A stretch of DNA of 64,000 nt from Yarrowia lipolytica (lineage: Eukaryota > Ascomycota > Dipodascomycetes > Dipodascales): assembly GCF_001761485.1 (NCBI RefSeq), contig NC_090771.1, forward strand, positions 62,001-126,000, written 5' to 3'. Under the pieces are notes generated by a model. It worked only from the letters and a program-made list of their open reading frames with translations. It had not been told where the DNA came from and made no database searches. Made by a program: the position numbers and the translations under genes. Positions 49,401 to 61,170 of the stretch are shown piece after piece; position 1 is the first letter of the stretch; every line of letters starts with the position of its first letter.

Positions 49401-50715
49401 GCAGTATACATGGGCCATGAGCGCAGACTCGATGGCATAGTCCGAGTGACGGCGCGTTTCCCGGCTCCAATGCTATCTGCTTTCCAGGCGGAACTATGGA
49501 CCAACTTGAGGCGGATCTACGGGCCAACTTCAGGCAGATCAACGGGCCAACTTGATGTGGAACTACTGGCCAGCTTCCTGCACATACCGTGGGCCGGCTC
49601 TCTTTCCCTGCAGCGTTGTGCAATCGTCAAGTGCCGGTATGATGACCTCGTATCAACTTGTCCATACATCCCTGAAAGCCTCACTGTGCCTGTACCCTGG
49701 TAAGCTTATCGTTCTTGTGGCGCGACTTGAGTGTTAGCGGTTATGCCACTGCAACTATATTGATAGGAAGTACAATGCCACACCTGGGACCCAAGACTGA
49801 TCCTCAGCCTCCACAATTAGCCTAATCTGCTGCCACTGGCTCCAGGAGACTCTCCCCCGTTGTGGACGGTCTCTCTACTGCGATTGTGGATGTCACCTGG
49901 TCGCTTGTTGCTTCGAGATGCTCAACAGGCAATGTCCTCTTCTGAGATACCTCCGACACCAATCACTAGTGGTGTAATTTTACCGAGAGCTCGGCCCCTT
50001 AACGAGCAAATAACGCGATCAATGTCGCGTATAGTTTTTCTGCGGTGTCGGGTCACTTATCCCTGCTTCCACTTCTACTCTTGGTTTCTCTGTTTCTGCT
50101 TCCGCTTCTAGTGGCGTCTTTGTCCCCGTGGTTCTTACTTCCCGTCACTTGGCTTGCTCAGCATTTTCCTACAGCTGGTACTTCAGCAGTTGCCCAATCT
50201 CGCTGGTTGCTACATGTGGCGCCGATGCTGATGGTTCTAATGCTTGGTTCCTGTGGCCTAGTGTTGTCCATGCTCAGCCGTGTCCGGCAGTGGAGTGTGG
50301 AGTGGAGGATCAGGTCTTCGGGCACTGACGTTTTCCATGGACTTTCCTTCATGTTCAGCTCTCATAGAAAAACGGATTCTGGCGGTGGTGTGCCGATCTA
50401 CGGTTCCTGGTGGTGGTGTGAGGTCCTGTTTGAGGTCTCTCTTATTACATTGTCATATTCCAAAGTCAATGGGTGTCAGCAGAGAAGTGGAGTTGGGTTG
50501 TCGGAGTTGTCTGGGTTAACCGGGTTCGCGTCTCTGGGGTGACCTGGTTTTGTCTCCAGTTGTTATCCACTCGTGATTACCGGGCTGCTATTGAGATGTG
50601 GACTGTACAGTAGCCGAGAGTGGTGACTTCGTGATATTTGAGATTGTTGGACGCAAGGGAGTTGGAAAATCTCTTTTTGCTGGGTCTTACTTGTCTTCAG
50701 GGTCTCAACTGTTTT

Positions 50716-50775
50716 CAAGTCTCCTTCAAGTCTCCTTCCAAGTCTCCTTCAAGTTCCCTTCAAGTCTCCTTCAAG
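50716..50775 (+). repeat. 11-bp tandem repeat (TCAAGTCTCCT)
   Basis: Five to six copies of tcaagtctcct with single-base drift. Confidence 0.8.
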
Positions 50776-51155
50776 TAGTTAGTTGACTACTTGCACTCAC
50801 AATGACTCAGAAGACCCACGTTGCAACCTCTGTCCCCAATTAGCCATAGGGTCTGAATAGGGGCTTCTGGAGTTTCCTGGGATAAGTCCATCTTTTAGAA
50901 AAGGTGCTGTGGTCCATCTTGGAGCCCCTCGGCTTGTCTATTAATATCTACACAAGCCTAGATCGAACCCACGACGGCTCGGAAATGTTGAGAAGCAAGG
51001 TTTCTTGATCAGTCCGACCCGAAAATGCGCAGGAACCGAACTCCGAGCGTCCCGAAAACAGGTGAGGCGTTTTTTTCAGGTGGAGGATAAAAGTAGGGTA
51101 ACTTGCACTGGGTGAATAATCCCCCAGCGGAGACTCGGCTGTTCCGCAGGGCTCT

Positions 51156-51282
51156 CACGTGACCGCAACCGTCGGCGGGGTCTGGATTGGTTTATCACGT
51201 GCTTTTCTTGATTCCCCGGGCTCGCGACCTTTTCCGCGTTGGGTGTGCTCGGTCGAAGACTCGCGAAACCGGTCGTCACGTG
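51156..51282. promoter_or_regulatory. Three CACGTG sites upstream of adenylate kinase
   Basis: CACGTG occurs at about 51157, 51198 and 51276, within 330-450 bp of the ADK1 start. CACGTG is the core bound by bHLH factors such as Cbf1 in yeasts. Because the motif is common throughout the window, a regulatory role is only suggested. Confidence 0.35.
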
Positions 51283-51600
51283 CTGGATCCAACCAATGGG
51301 TGGAGGTTCTCGGTCGGAAGAGAGTTTGGGAAATAGAGTTTGTCAATCTGAGGTGTCAATCTGATGTGTTGAATTGAGCGGTCGAATTGAGCGGTCAGGT
51401 TGACGCATCGGACTGAGCGGTCAAATAGACGAATCAAACTCGGTGAATAGATGCAGCCAATCGGCTCGTGGGAGGTTTTTCTTCTGTGAATCAGACCAGT
51501 ACAAGTATTGGAACCACTTTTCTTGACCGTTTTGCTCGACCCAAAAAGTTTATTTTCGCTCCACCTGACTTTCCACAAAGTCTGGGTTCTCTCTTCCTAG

Positions 51601-52363
<763 letters not shown>

Positions 52364-52566
52364 ACTTAGCATCGAGCATAGCAAAATGCTGAGTTGATCG
52401 GTTTCGACGCGTTCGATCCACATCTCAATTACACTACCCTCACCATCCATGTCAATAAAATGCTACCATTGGCCGCTCTCTATGTACCGCAAACCGTAGC
52501 CGCTTGTCGTAGTCACGTGATCCCCCACACTATCTTGCCCTTCTCATGTACCCCGGTGTCCTGATA

Positions 52567-52589
52567 CCCCCCCCCCCCCCCCCCCCCCC
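52567..52589 (+). repeat. Homopolymer of 23 C
   Basis: An uninterrupted run of 23 C directly followed by an A-rich stretch, about 200 bp after the ADK1 stop. The minus strand is a G23 run able to form G-quadruplexes. Confidence 0.9.
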
Positions 52590-53461
52590 AAAAAAGAAGA
52601 AAAAAAATAAATAAGGAAAACCGCAAATATCTCGAAAATTAATAAGACAAGTGGTACATTGATTTATACCAAGGGAAAGCCCAGGAAATTCTCAATCCAA
52701 TGGTACCACTCTTGGATATCCTGGGTTGCTGGATCAGGAGATAACAACCCTCACGCAGATATTTTTTTCCTCAACGAAAGTCCAGCAGAAACGTAGACGG
52801 TGGAAATGTTCGCCGTGGGTCATGTTACTTGGTCAATAGTTCAACGTGGCTTGGAGCACGTAAACAGCCTAGATTTGGTGACTTGTCATGTGATATGAAC
52901 CCACGGTGTCCCTCTTGTAGTTCTGGTTTTAGTCAAGTAATGGGTCAACTAAATGAAAGATAGTTGAAATGTAAAAAATTGAGATAACTCCGAGTTTTGT
53001 AAAACACAAAGAGCTAATATATATTTCATTTGAAATAGAATCGTTTTCTCTATCCTATGGTACTATTTTTGGCGCTGTTGGTGATCTGGAAGGGTGATTT
53101 TGAATCCCCAGCGGAACTTTCTGATCAAGTAAAGTCCAACTAAATTTGTAGACAATACAACACTTGTAGTACTTGAATTATATGTCAATCAAATGAGACA
53201 GCAAGGCGCCCTATATATTTAAGCCTTGCTTTTTGATTGTAGTCTCATACACTGAATATAGTCATAGTAATATGATCCCATTGAGTGATCTACGAATCCG
53301 CATGTTCAGGTCATTCTCAATGGTACAACTTTACGACTATTCCGTTGATTTGAATTGGGTTAGTTTAGAGGAATTTTTTGACAAAATCTGGCAATATCAT
53401 TTGTATAACTGGTTTTCATCTGTTCTATAATATCGAGAATGTCATCTTCTAGAAAGCAGCA

Positions 53462-53481
53462 GGGTTAGTCAGGGTTAGTCA
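53462..53481 (+). repeat. Interstitial telomere-like doublet
   Basis: Two perfect, adjacent copies of GGGTTAGTCA, the 10-bp unit known for Yarrowia lipolytica telomeres. A near-copy continues (CAGGGTTTG) just after. It is embedded in AT-rich, gene-free DNA. Confidence 0.75.
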
Positions 53482-54661
53482 CAGGGTTTGCCTGAATAGT
53501 GGTCTCTGAATGGTTCATTCTTGCCAGAAATAAAGAGTGAATGGTGTCAATGGTATCCTTTTGCAACAACTAACATAATTTGTCCTACAACCCTGTCTCT
53601 ATCTCTTAATGTCTCAAAGTTGACGCCTTCGGCTCCATCCTTCCCTGGAAGAACAGTCCACAACTCGGTCAATAATGCTCATATTTGAACGATTCAAATT
53701 GGCTTCAGTCAATATTACGTTTTCAAACAGGTATCTTTACTCTATTTGATCCCGAAATTGCTACAATATCTTTAAATAGACTGCAGTCTCTTCAAAAGAC
53801 ACTTTTGGATCCTTTCGTAGAGAGGGCTGGTTTTGGGGGCACTGAAAACTCTGGCTACAGTTGTTCTTGAAGAACTGGGAGTTGATTATTGTATTCCTCC
53901 TAACTGCGGCTTTCCAATTGGGGAAATCTCATGTCCGTGAAGTCCAATGCTGATGCTATAGGTTGTAGTCTAGTGGAAGTTCTTTGATATGGCTTCAATG
54001 CTCACGGTATCTAGACTGATATTAGTATCGTTGAGAGGCTAGATATGTGTCTGTAGACACTGAAGATACTTACCCGACACAAACAGTAAGACAGACAAAT
54101 ACCACTCTGACGAGAGTACATGACACACCCTTCTCCACTCAATGGGGAGTAAAGTACATACTGTACTGTACACTGAGATCTCCTTTGTGGCACAAACCCT
54201 GACACAGGCTCGTTGGATACCCAGACTCAGTGTGTCCCGGTTAGCCACTCGCTCGTGTCTCGATCGTGCTATCGTGGAGAGTACCTGAATTGTGTCCAGA
54301 AAACTGTAGAGGAATGTAGAGTGGGTAGAGCAGGTGGGAAGCAGGTGTGAGCGGCAGTATGAGATTCAAGACAGTTGAAAGACATCATCCAAGCGTCTTT
54401 TGCTGAAAGACCTTTGGTGTGTCTCCAGAAAGCCAGCTAATGTCCGTGACGGCGCTGTTTACACGTTTAGCTATCTGAAACAGCCACTGCTGGTATAAAA
54501 GCACACTCTCAGAAGTTTTCATCCTAGAGGCACAGACAGGCCCATCTCTCCCACTTTGTCAACATTCGTTCATGTTGGTGGCACGGGGATAGGTGAGGCT
54601 GGACTGAGACTCTGGTGTTCTAGTGTGCATCTTTTCTGTATGTCTTAATTGAGGATGATAC

Positions 54662-54913
54662 ATGATCATCTTTGCTTATCACGAGGTCTTTGATGAAGCT
54701 ATCTTGCTAGAGGCCAGTTGCTGCGAACTGCACTTGTGGAGCTGCACTTGTGGAGCTGAGACTAGAAGCGCCTTGTCTACCCGGATAAGATGCGGTACTG
54801 AGTCACATTACCCAGATGTCAACTGGTACTGCGGTCATGTAACCAAAACGGTTTCCCCCCATCCCCCCGCCCCCCAAAGCTGGGCTGTTCGAACCATATT
54901 GGAACTTTTATGA
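54662..54913 (+). CDS. Hypothetical 83-codon Cys-containing frame
   Basis: The ATG frame MIIFAYHEVFDEAILLEASC continues with CCELHLWSCTC, RCGTESHY and NWYCGHVTK, giving seven cysteines within ~45 residues, then a Pro-rich end. A TATAAAAG lies about 165 bp upstream. There is no clear signal peptide and no recognised family; codon bias is moderate. It may be chance. Confidence 0.22.
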   Translation: MIIFAYHEVFDEAILLEASCCELHLWSCTCGAETRSALSTRIRCGTESHYPDVNWYCGHVTKTVSPHPPAPQSWAVRTILELL

Positions 54914-55379
54914 GGACTTGGTCTCTCTAATATCTTGTTGAGTTGCATTTATAGCGGAACTAACCTCTCTCTCTGGCATCTTGGCTCTCTTTTAGACCGG
55001 CCATGTCTTTTAGATCCGTTCTCTCGGTTCTACAGTTCGCAAATCGCTCTTTGGTGATGGCTCTATACAACAATATACCATACTGCGCGGTATCTATTGT
55101 TTTCCAATAAATACATGCGGTTATTTGCGACTCTATTATTTGTTTATTATTCAGTTATCTCCCTGGATGGAGTGTTATTAACCGGCTATTAAAAATCTCC
55201 ACTTTTCAGCCCGGCTGAACAGGCATAACAGTACAAATATGCGACAGTTATACATGACAATACAGTACCATATTCTCAACAATAGTCGGATGTATAACTG
55301 TTGACATGAGATTGTTTTACGAGGTATGAACGGGTGAATGTTCGAGGCTGGAGATGGCTTGAAAATGAAGGGAGTGTGA

Positions 55380-55421
55380 AAGGAGGAGGAAAGGAGGAGG
55401 AAAGGAGGAGGAAAGGAGGAG
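55380..55421 (+). repeat. 10-bp purine repeat (AGGAGGAAAG)
   Basis: Four tandem copies of a pure purine 10-bp unit; such tracts can form triplex DNA. Confidence 0.8.
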
Positions 55422-55820
55422 GAAGCAAATACAAGTACTATACTGTACTATACTTTAGCCCACCTGAATCAACTTCCAGAGACATATCTGACAAACTACA
55501 CCGCCGGATTCATCCATAGGTTTCCAGCTATAATAGATCCTCCATAACACGTGTTGGTGTGCATTATACAATACAGAATAATGTCCAAAAGCCGTCTGCT
55601 CAGCAAAGCAATGTATAGATGCCAAGTATGGACTATATCCAGGCACAGGTTGCCGTAAGGGGTGTTAGGAGGGAATTGGAGCCTGGATATATGAAGTTTA
55701 GGTGTTTTGGGGATATTCGGAAAAAACATCTGGAAAAAAAAAATCTGGAAAAATCGAGATATAACATCCGACTTGACAGAAGTATTTTCGCTGGATAATT
55801 TTTTCCACAAAAAATCTCAG

Positions 55821-55910
55821 TTGTTTTTTGTGGTTTTTTTTGTGGTTTTTTTTGTGGTTTTTTGTGGTTTTTCGTGGTTTTTCGTGGTTTTTTGTGGTAT
55901 TTCGTGATGT
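55821..55910 (+). repeat. Phased T-tract array (TTTGTGGTTT)
   Basis: Units of 12 bp change into units of exactly 10 bp from 55861 on (tttgtggttt/ttcgtggttt), keeping T-tracts near helical phase. Confidence 0.75.
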
Positions 55911-57650
55911 TTTTATTTTCCATTTTTTATTGTTTTTGTTTTTGTTTTTGCCTCCCGCTAATGCAATAATACATGCTAGACCCAACTCACACCGTCACAG
56001 AGGCTTAGACGAGCGGCAAATCGGCAGCTGCAGCTATCTGAGGGGTACATTTAATCTGCCAGTCATTTCAGTCATTTTTCCGAGCGGTTTTTGCCCGAAT
56101 GGAGAGTATAGGGGAGTTTAGGGGAGTTTGGGAGGGGAACTGGGAAGACCTGGTGGGGATTAAGGCATCAGTTTGGTTCTAAAGAGTTTTAATATGACCT
56201 AGACGAATATCCTGGACTCTGGTGTTGATTTCGGCCTTTTTTCTCGATTTGGCTTTTTCTCGATTTAGTCGAATTTTTCGCCGTTGTCGATTTTTCTCGA
56301 TTTTGTTCGTTTCGGGTAGACATTCAATCTGCCATTAGACCCGTAATCGCAATATAGTGAATAAATCAACTAAAAGGAGACCAATGAGGAACCCAATTAC
56401 GTAATCATTTTATCGCTTGCATCTCCGCTCTCGAAGTTGTGTGCTGCGCGTGCTCCCTCAACTACAGCTCGTTGGACGCAGCAACACTCACTGGAGTGAA
56501 GAAATGGATTTGAACTCGGCGCTGATCACGGAAAAAGAGTGTCTCGTAACACATCTAAACATATCTAAACCGCGCACTTCCTCCATCTTCTGAATGAATC
56601 CTTTTTTTTTTTTTTGTAATCATTTCTGGACCCTGGAGTTTCTGGATAGGTCCACGGATAAAAACTACTCGGAATTACAGATTGGGCTCATTAAAAGACG
56701 CCTGTTATGTATGTAACATCACCCAATATTATGTCGCGTCATCCATTATTATGTCGCGTCACTCATTATTAGTAAGGACGTGCTTTGATGCACTGAAAAC
56801 ACGCACCTTATAGAGTGTAAACCAGGAGGAGAACTCTCAATCAATCTTTAGGCCTTTATTTTTCTACTCATGTGCAAAAATAATCACTTCTTGTCTCATT
56901 AAAAATGGAGTTATGACTCGCTACATTCTTCGGCCAACTAAATCCTCCGGTTTATTGGGTTTTTATGGGGAAGATGTGTCATGATAGAGATGGCACAATG
57001 GGCTACAAGGAGATTGGAGTAACGAAATACAAACCATTCTACTCGTCTTTATTCCAGCTTTCGATTTAAATCCTTTTTAAATCAATTGGATCAATATCCA
57101 GCGAGTTGGTATGTTAGTCAGCAGAGAGAAATGTCGGTTTAGCAAAAAAATCTAAATAATGGACAAATCGGATTGAAAAGGCCACCATGTCTTAACCCTT
57201 GATTAGACAATAACTATGAACCATCTTTTTTTATTCTGACATTACTACATAGAGAAGAATCTAGAAAGCCCATTTTCACAAGTCGTCCATAAGATCAAAT
57301 TTATGAATATTGACAGAATCAACTCAAAAACAATGCCATTACAAAGCCCACCATGAGAGGACCTAATTCATATACTTTTCATCGTAATCTGAGACCTCCA
57401 TCAAATCTCTAGTTGCTCAAATGTTTGTTGAGTGATGTTGCGAGCAAAATTTTATACAAGAAAAAGTGGACATCTACATATACAAAGGTGTTATAGCACT
57501 TCTTTGGTACCACAGCATCTTCAAAATCAACTCCAGGTCCAATCTGACGGCTCTTAACCCCATGTTATGTGCGGCTCATTAATTCTGTGCGGCTCGAAAA
57601 TTATAAGGTTTCGTTCGGCTGAGACATTTAAAGTTTACCGAATACGAACG

Positions 57651-58217
57651 AGTTGACTTGGACATCTACACAACTCGAGAGATTGTAGTACAAGAGCATA
57701 TTTGTTGCCATAGTTCCAAAGTCGGTTTAAGATGTCGTTTGAACCAGATTTGGGGTGTCTATCGAGTCGATATTGCGAGATACATCCCAAGTATCCGCTC
57801 AACTAAGACACTTATTGAGTACATACCGTATGAGTTCGAGTTCGAGTACAGTACGTACTTGCCGGCGAAAAACGCATTCTCGAAGCGACTCTCAGCCCCA
57901 GTCGTGATCCTCTCGGAGGCCCCTGTAACGACGATCTCTTGATAACTAGCGGCAGCGATACACTGGTAAAGAATGGAACCCTGATCAGTGTAGATTCTGG
58001 AACCTGTGTACTTCAAATAAGCACAACGAGAGGATTCCCAGCCCCGCCAGTCGTCAATCCACACACCTCCGGGTTTTTGTTTATTAACAGCCACTTCCCC
58101 GCTATCTTTGACACCTCTAGAAAAAAATGATATCCTGACAAGTCTGCAACCGAGAGACACTCCTTTGGACCGCCTTAACGGCCCCTACCTCAAGAACCCC
58201 CAAGTCTTGGAGATTAA
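57651..58217. other. Sequence upstream of the LINE relic, possibly part of it
   Basis: Frames are open on both strands (57658-57942 + ; 57759-58160 -; 57939-58130 +). The last is in the same frame as the LINE remnant that follows. None can be assigned with confidence. Confidence 0.3.
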
Positions 58218-58634
58218 TCCCAGGTTCATTGGCGGAAAGTAAACTTCATCATAGGCACCTTCATAGAAGATCTACCCAATCCTAGTGCTTTCAAACATGG
58301 AGCGGACCGGTGCGGAGCATGCCAGCCACCACTCGAACTCGTCAACAACTTACTGCACGCACCGTATTGAAACTTCTTGGAGTCCTCCTACCTGCAAACA
58401 TCATGTACTAATTCTACACAACGAATCTAAGCGGAAACCTCTCATCCTGAAGCGAGACCAACACCATACGCCATATGGGAGAAGCAATGGGCTGCCCGCA
58501 AAGAACCTCTGGATATGACTGATGAAGCCAACCTTCAGACACACACAGAACACATCTCAGCCATCACACATGGACAGCGTCAGAAGGACTGGCTAGACTC
58601 CGCAGTGCCCAGGGACTGTCCCCCACTCCACTAA
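58218..58634 (+). mobile_element. LINE-type ORF2 C-terminal remnant
   Basis: One plus-strand frame, interrupted by two stops (TGA near 58368, TAA near 58428), reads as a protein for ~138 codons to a TAA at 58632-58634. It has a C-x2-C-x7-E-L-V-N-N-L-L-H motif (DRCGACQPPLELVNNLLHA), like the zinc-knuckle end of many LINE ORF2 proteins (C-x2-C...E-x-x-x-H-L-L). It then continues with YAIWEKQWAARKEPL and ISAITHGQRQKDWLDSAVPR. Yarrowia has the LINE Ylli, a likely source, but I cannot confirm the match. The 3' end may be the GACTACGA/GAGTTCGA-rich stretch at 58832-58890. No poly(A) tail or reverse transcriptase core is seen, so the copy is truncated and old. Confidence 0.45.
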
Positions 58635-58831
58635 CTTCCTTAGAATCGCTTCACCGGACCTCTCCGGACCTCGCCACCTAGGGCACCGGCTATCGTTACC
58701 CAGTCCAGACCATTTTCAGGCCCTTCTACTTTCAGACGCTTCTTCCCTTGGAGCACACTCTTCTTCTTACTGTTTTTCCCTGTCTCATACAAACCTCCAT
58801 CTAGGGTTTACCTTGCGTTTTCCCATCTATG

Positions 58832-58890
58832 TACGAGTTCGACTTCGACTACGAGTTCGAGTACGTACGACTACGACTACAGTACGAGAC
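58832..58890 (+). repeat. ACGAGTTCGACT/TACGACTACG simple repeat
   Basis: Mixed hexamer repeats (gagttcgacttcgactac, gtacgactacgactacag). A shorter related stretch, gagttcgagttcgagtacag, lies 1 kb upstream at 57834-57853, so the two flank the LINE remnant. Confidence 0.6.
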
Positions 58891-60380
58891 TTTTTCGATT
58901 ATGAGCAGACCACTGTCTTACCATAATTATGACTACAGGCCACGTGAGCTGGAAGACAGCAAGTTTGATCGTCTCTATCAGAACTAGTAATGTATATGAA
59001 CATTCACCTATGGGACCTGGTCGTGTTATATATCACGTGATCCATTCAGCTGTGTTGTTATCCCTCACATGACCCATTTAGCCACGCGCTCGCTTGTCGT
59101 CTTGCCCACCCACTACTGCTCTCTTTCACATTCAGCGGCGAACATGAAGCCCGATTGGAATCATTTCAGTGTTCATAACTGTGGATATCACGTAAAAATT
59201 GCTCAGCTCCGTTTTCGTCATAATATCTGCTCAAACACAAATTCTACTTTTTTTTTTGCTTTTTTTTCATGTAATGCAACCTCTGTGCATAGGTGGAGAT
59301 GTAGGATAGGCCGTGTGCATTTGTGGTGATAGGTGGTGAGAGGAGGTTTAGTTTTTTTTCGGATTTTTCCGGACATGAAGAATACGATTTTTTTTTTGAA
59401 TTTTTCTGGAATGAAACAATACGATTTTTTTTTTTTTTTTTTTTTATTTTCTTTTTATTTTTCTTTGTTCTTTTCGTAATTGCAGAAAATATGACATTAC
59501 GATTTTTTCGATTTTTACCCAAATTTGCAGAAAATAAAATCTGGAAAATCAGATATAAAAACGAGAAAAATAAACGACTATTTCTACGGCTCAAAAACAG
59601 CTGTCAATGCAAATTACCTCGCTTCCAAGTACAGTACGTCATGTACCTGGTGCCTGTCTGCATGCATACAAAGTAATTATGGCGAGTATTGTATGTACTG
59701 TTCTTGTTGTACAGTGTGTTATTGTCTTTCTTTTTGGTGTTTTTGGTTTTCTTTTTGGTGTTTTTTTTCTTCCTCTTGATTGTCTTCTTCTGGATTGTCT
59801 TCTTTTTGCTTCTTTTTGGAATTTTTGTTTTCTTTTTGGTTTGTTCTCTTTTTATACTGATTTTGGAAAATTGGGAAATCCGGAAATAAATCATAAAAAA
59901 TCAAATTACAACAAAAAAGAGAAATCCAAAAATACAATTGTAATTCATGCTATTTTAAACCCCCTTAGACACCAGTTATGCCCTTTTTCTCCCAGGGTTT
60001 TTTTTTTTTTTTTTTTCTCCACAGTTGCCTCGGCTATTTAAGCGATTCGGCTCTGAAGCGGCTATACGGCGGGTATATATATTCTACGTAAATCGTTGTG
60101 CCGATCAGGTCGGGTCATGAAAGTATTGTACTGGATACAAGCCATGCCAATGGTTTCAAAATGTTCCTATTTGGTATCAAAATGGTGCTCGTGATCTCTC
60201 AATACGCTGATAGAATTAATTTAATTTAATTTTCTTAATTTAATTTACTGAACTAATTTGACAGTTGACGCCATTTTTGGGATTCTGTTTCTCGTGGTTC
60301 GAACAGTTTCAATATTGGTACAGTACCAAAATACTTCTCTGGTTTGAGGGGAACGGAGAGACTTGTGAGACGTTGAAATA
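58891..60380. other. AT-rich intergenic DNA with long T runs
   Basis: T runs of 21 (59425-59445) and 19 (59998-60016) bases and other T-rich stretches produce open frames coding Phe/Leu/Lys-rich peptides that are compositional products. No gene is supported. Confidence 0.5.
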
Positions 60381-61033
60381 ATGAGTAGTAGATCCACCTC
60401 CGCGCTCTCTCGAAACCTCATCTCCCACGCCCAGGAGTCCAAAGTTGAGATTTCTACACACATGAAGTTCCTCCGAAAGATGAGGCCAAGGACGAGTTCA
60501 AGGCAGAGGTTTCTGCTGCTGATTCTGGACTGTCCCGAGGTCAAGAAGGACGTTGAGGGCGACGAGGTAGAATCTAAGGATGATGCAAAGGAGTCTCAAA
60601 CTGAGGACGTCATGGGGGCAGTAATGGAGCTAAATGATACAGAGGAGAACTCCATTAGCGTTGAGAAGAAGACCAAGGAGGCATCGGAGAAGGAATCCAG
60701 AAAGGAATCTAAGACAGGAGACGTCGCCGTTGAAGAGGTCAATTCCGAGTCTCAACACGTCAACAATGATATAGTGCCAGGGAGAGCAGACGCTGAACCA
60801 GTGAAGGTCGAGCCTAGGCCAGAGAACGCAAATGAGGTGATCGCAGAGGGAGGACAAGGTGGAGGAGAAGAAAGGCAAGGTGGAGAAGGGTGAAACTGGA
60901 TCCACGGCCAAACTTGATGCTATAAATAGTGAAAATGGCGCGAAAGATCGTTGGCACTTTCAAGAAAGAGCCCAAGTATGAGGTCGAGGAGGTTAAGGAA
61001 GTTCCTAGACTCACTGAATTCCTAGACTACTAA
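60381..61033 (+). pseudogene. Broken Lys/Glu-rich gene, unrecognised
   Basis: The ATG at 60381 opens MSSRSTSALSRNLISHAQES. The coding character then moves between frames at least three times: near 60484 (frame switching to DEAKDEFKAEVSAADSGLSR), back near 60535, again near 60850 (EDKVEEKKGKVEKGETGS), and finally to a frame containing MARKIVGTFKKEPKYEVEEV that ends at TAA 61031-61033. All segments are rich in Lys, Glu, Asp and Ser and share codon bias, so this is one gene with several single-base indels, not overlapping genes. Its family was not recognised; the product would be a highly charged, probably disordered protein. Either it is a young pseudogene or the assembly is poor here. Confidence 0.5.
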
Positions 61034-61170
61034 ATTACTAGACTACTGAATTACTAGACTATGAATTACTAGACTACTGAATTACTAGACTACTGAATTA
61101 CTAGATACTGAAATTACTAGACTAACCTAATTACTAGACTACTGAATTCCTAGACTCACTGAATCCCTTG
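61015..61170 (+). repeat. 16-bp minisatellite (GAATTACTAGACTACT)
   Basis: About nine imperfect units of gaattactagactact follow one another. The first unit overlaps the last codons (TEFLDY) and the stop of the broken Lys/Glu-rich gene, so the repeat seems to have grown from that coding end. Confidence 0.85.

Larger units (their letters stand above)
52364..57650. other. Long gene-free region with homopolymers and repeats
   Basis: No gene is supported. It contains a 23-base C run (52567-52589), a telomere-like doublet at 53462-53481, a GGAGGAAA repeat at 55380-55421 and a T-tract array at 55821-55910. A TATAAAAG at about 54495 stands upstream of an 83-codon Cys-containing frame (54662-54913, +). 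Confidence 0.5.

Noticed and set aside
49365-50542. Possible element-derived or gene-derived frames on the plus strand
   Set aside because: The frames overlap, change often and show no diagnostic motif, so no family can be named.
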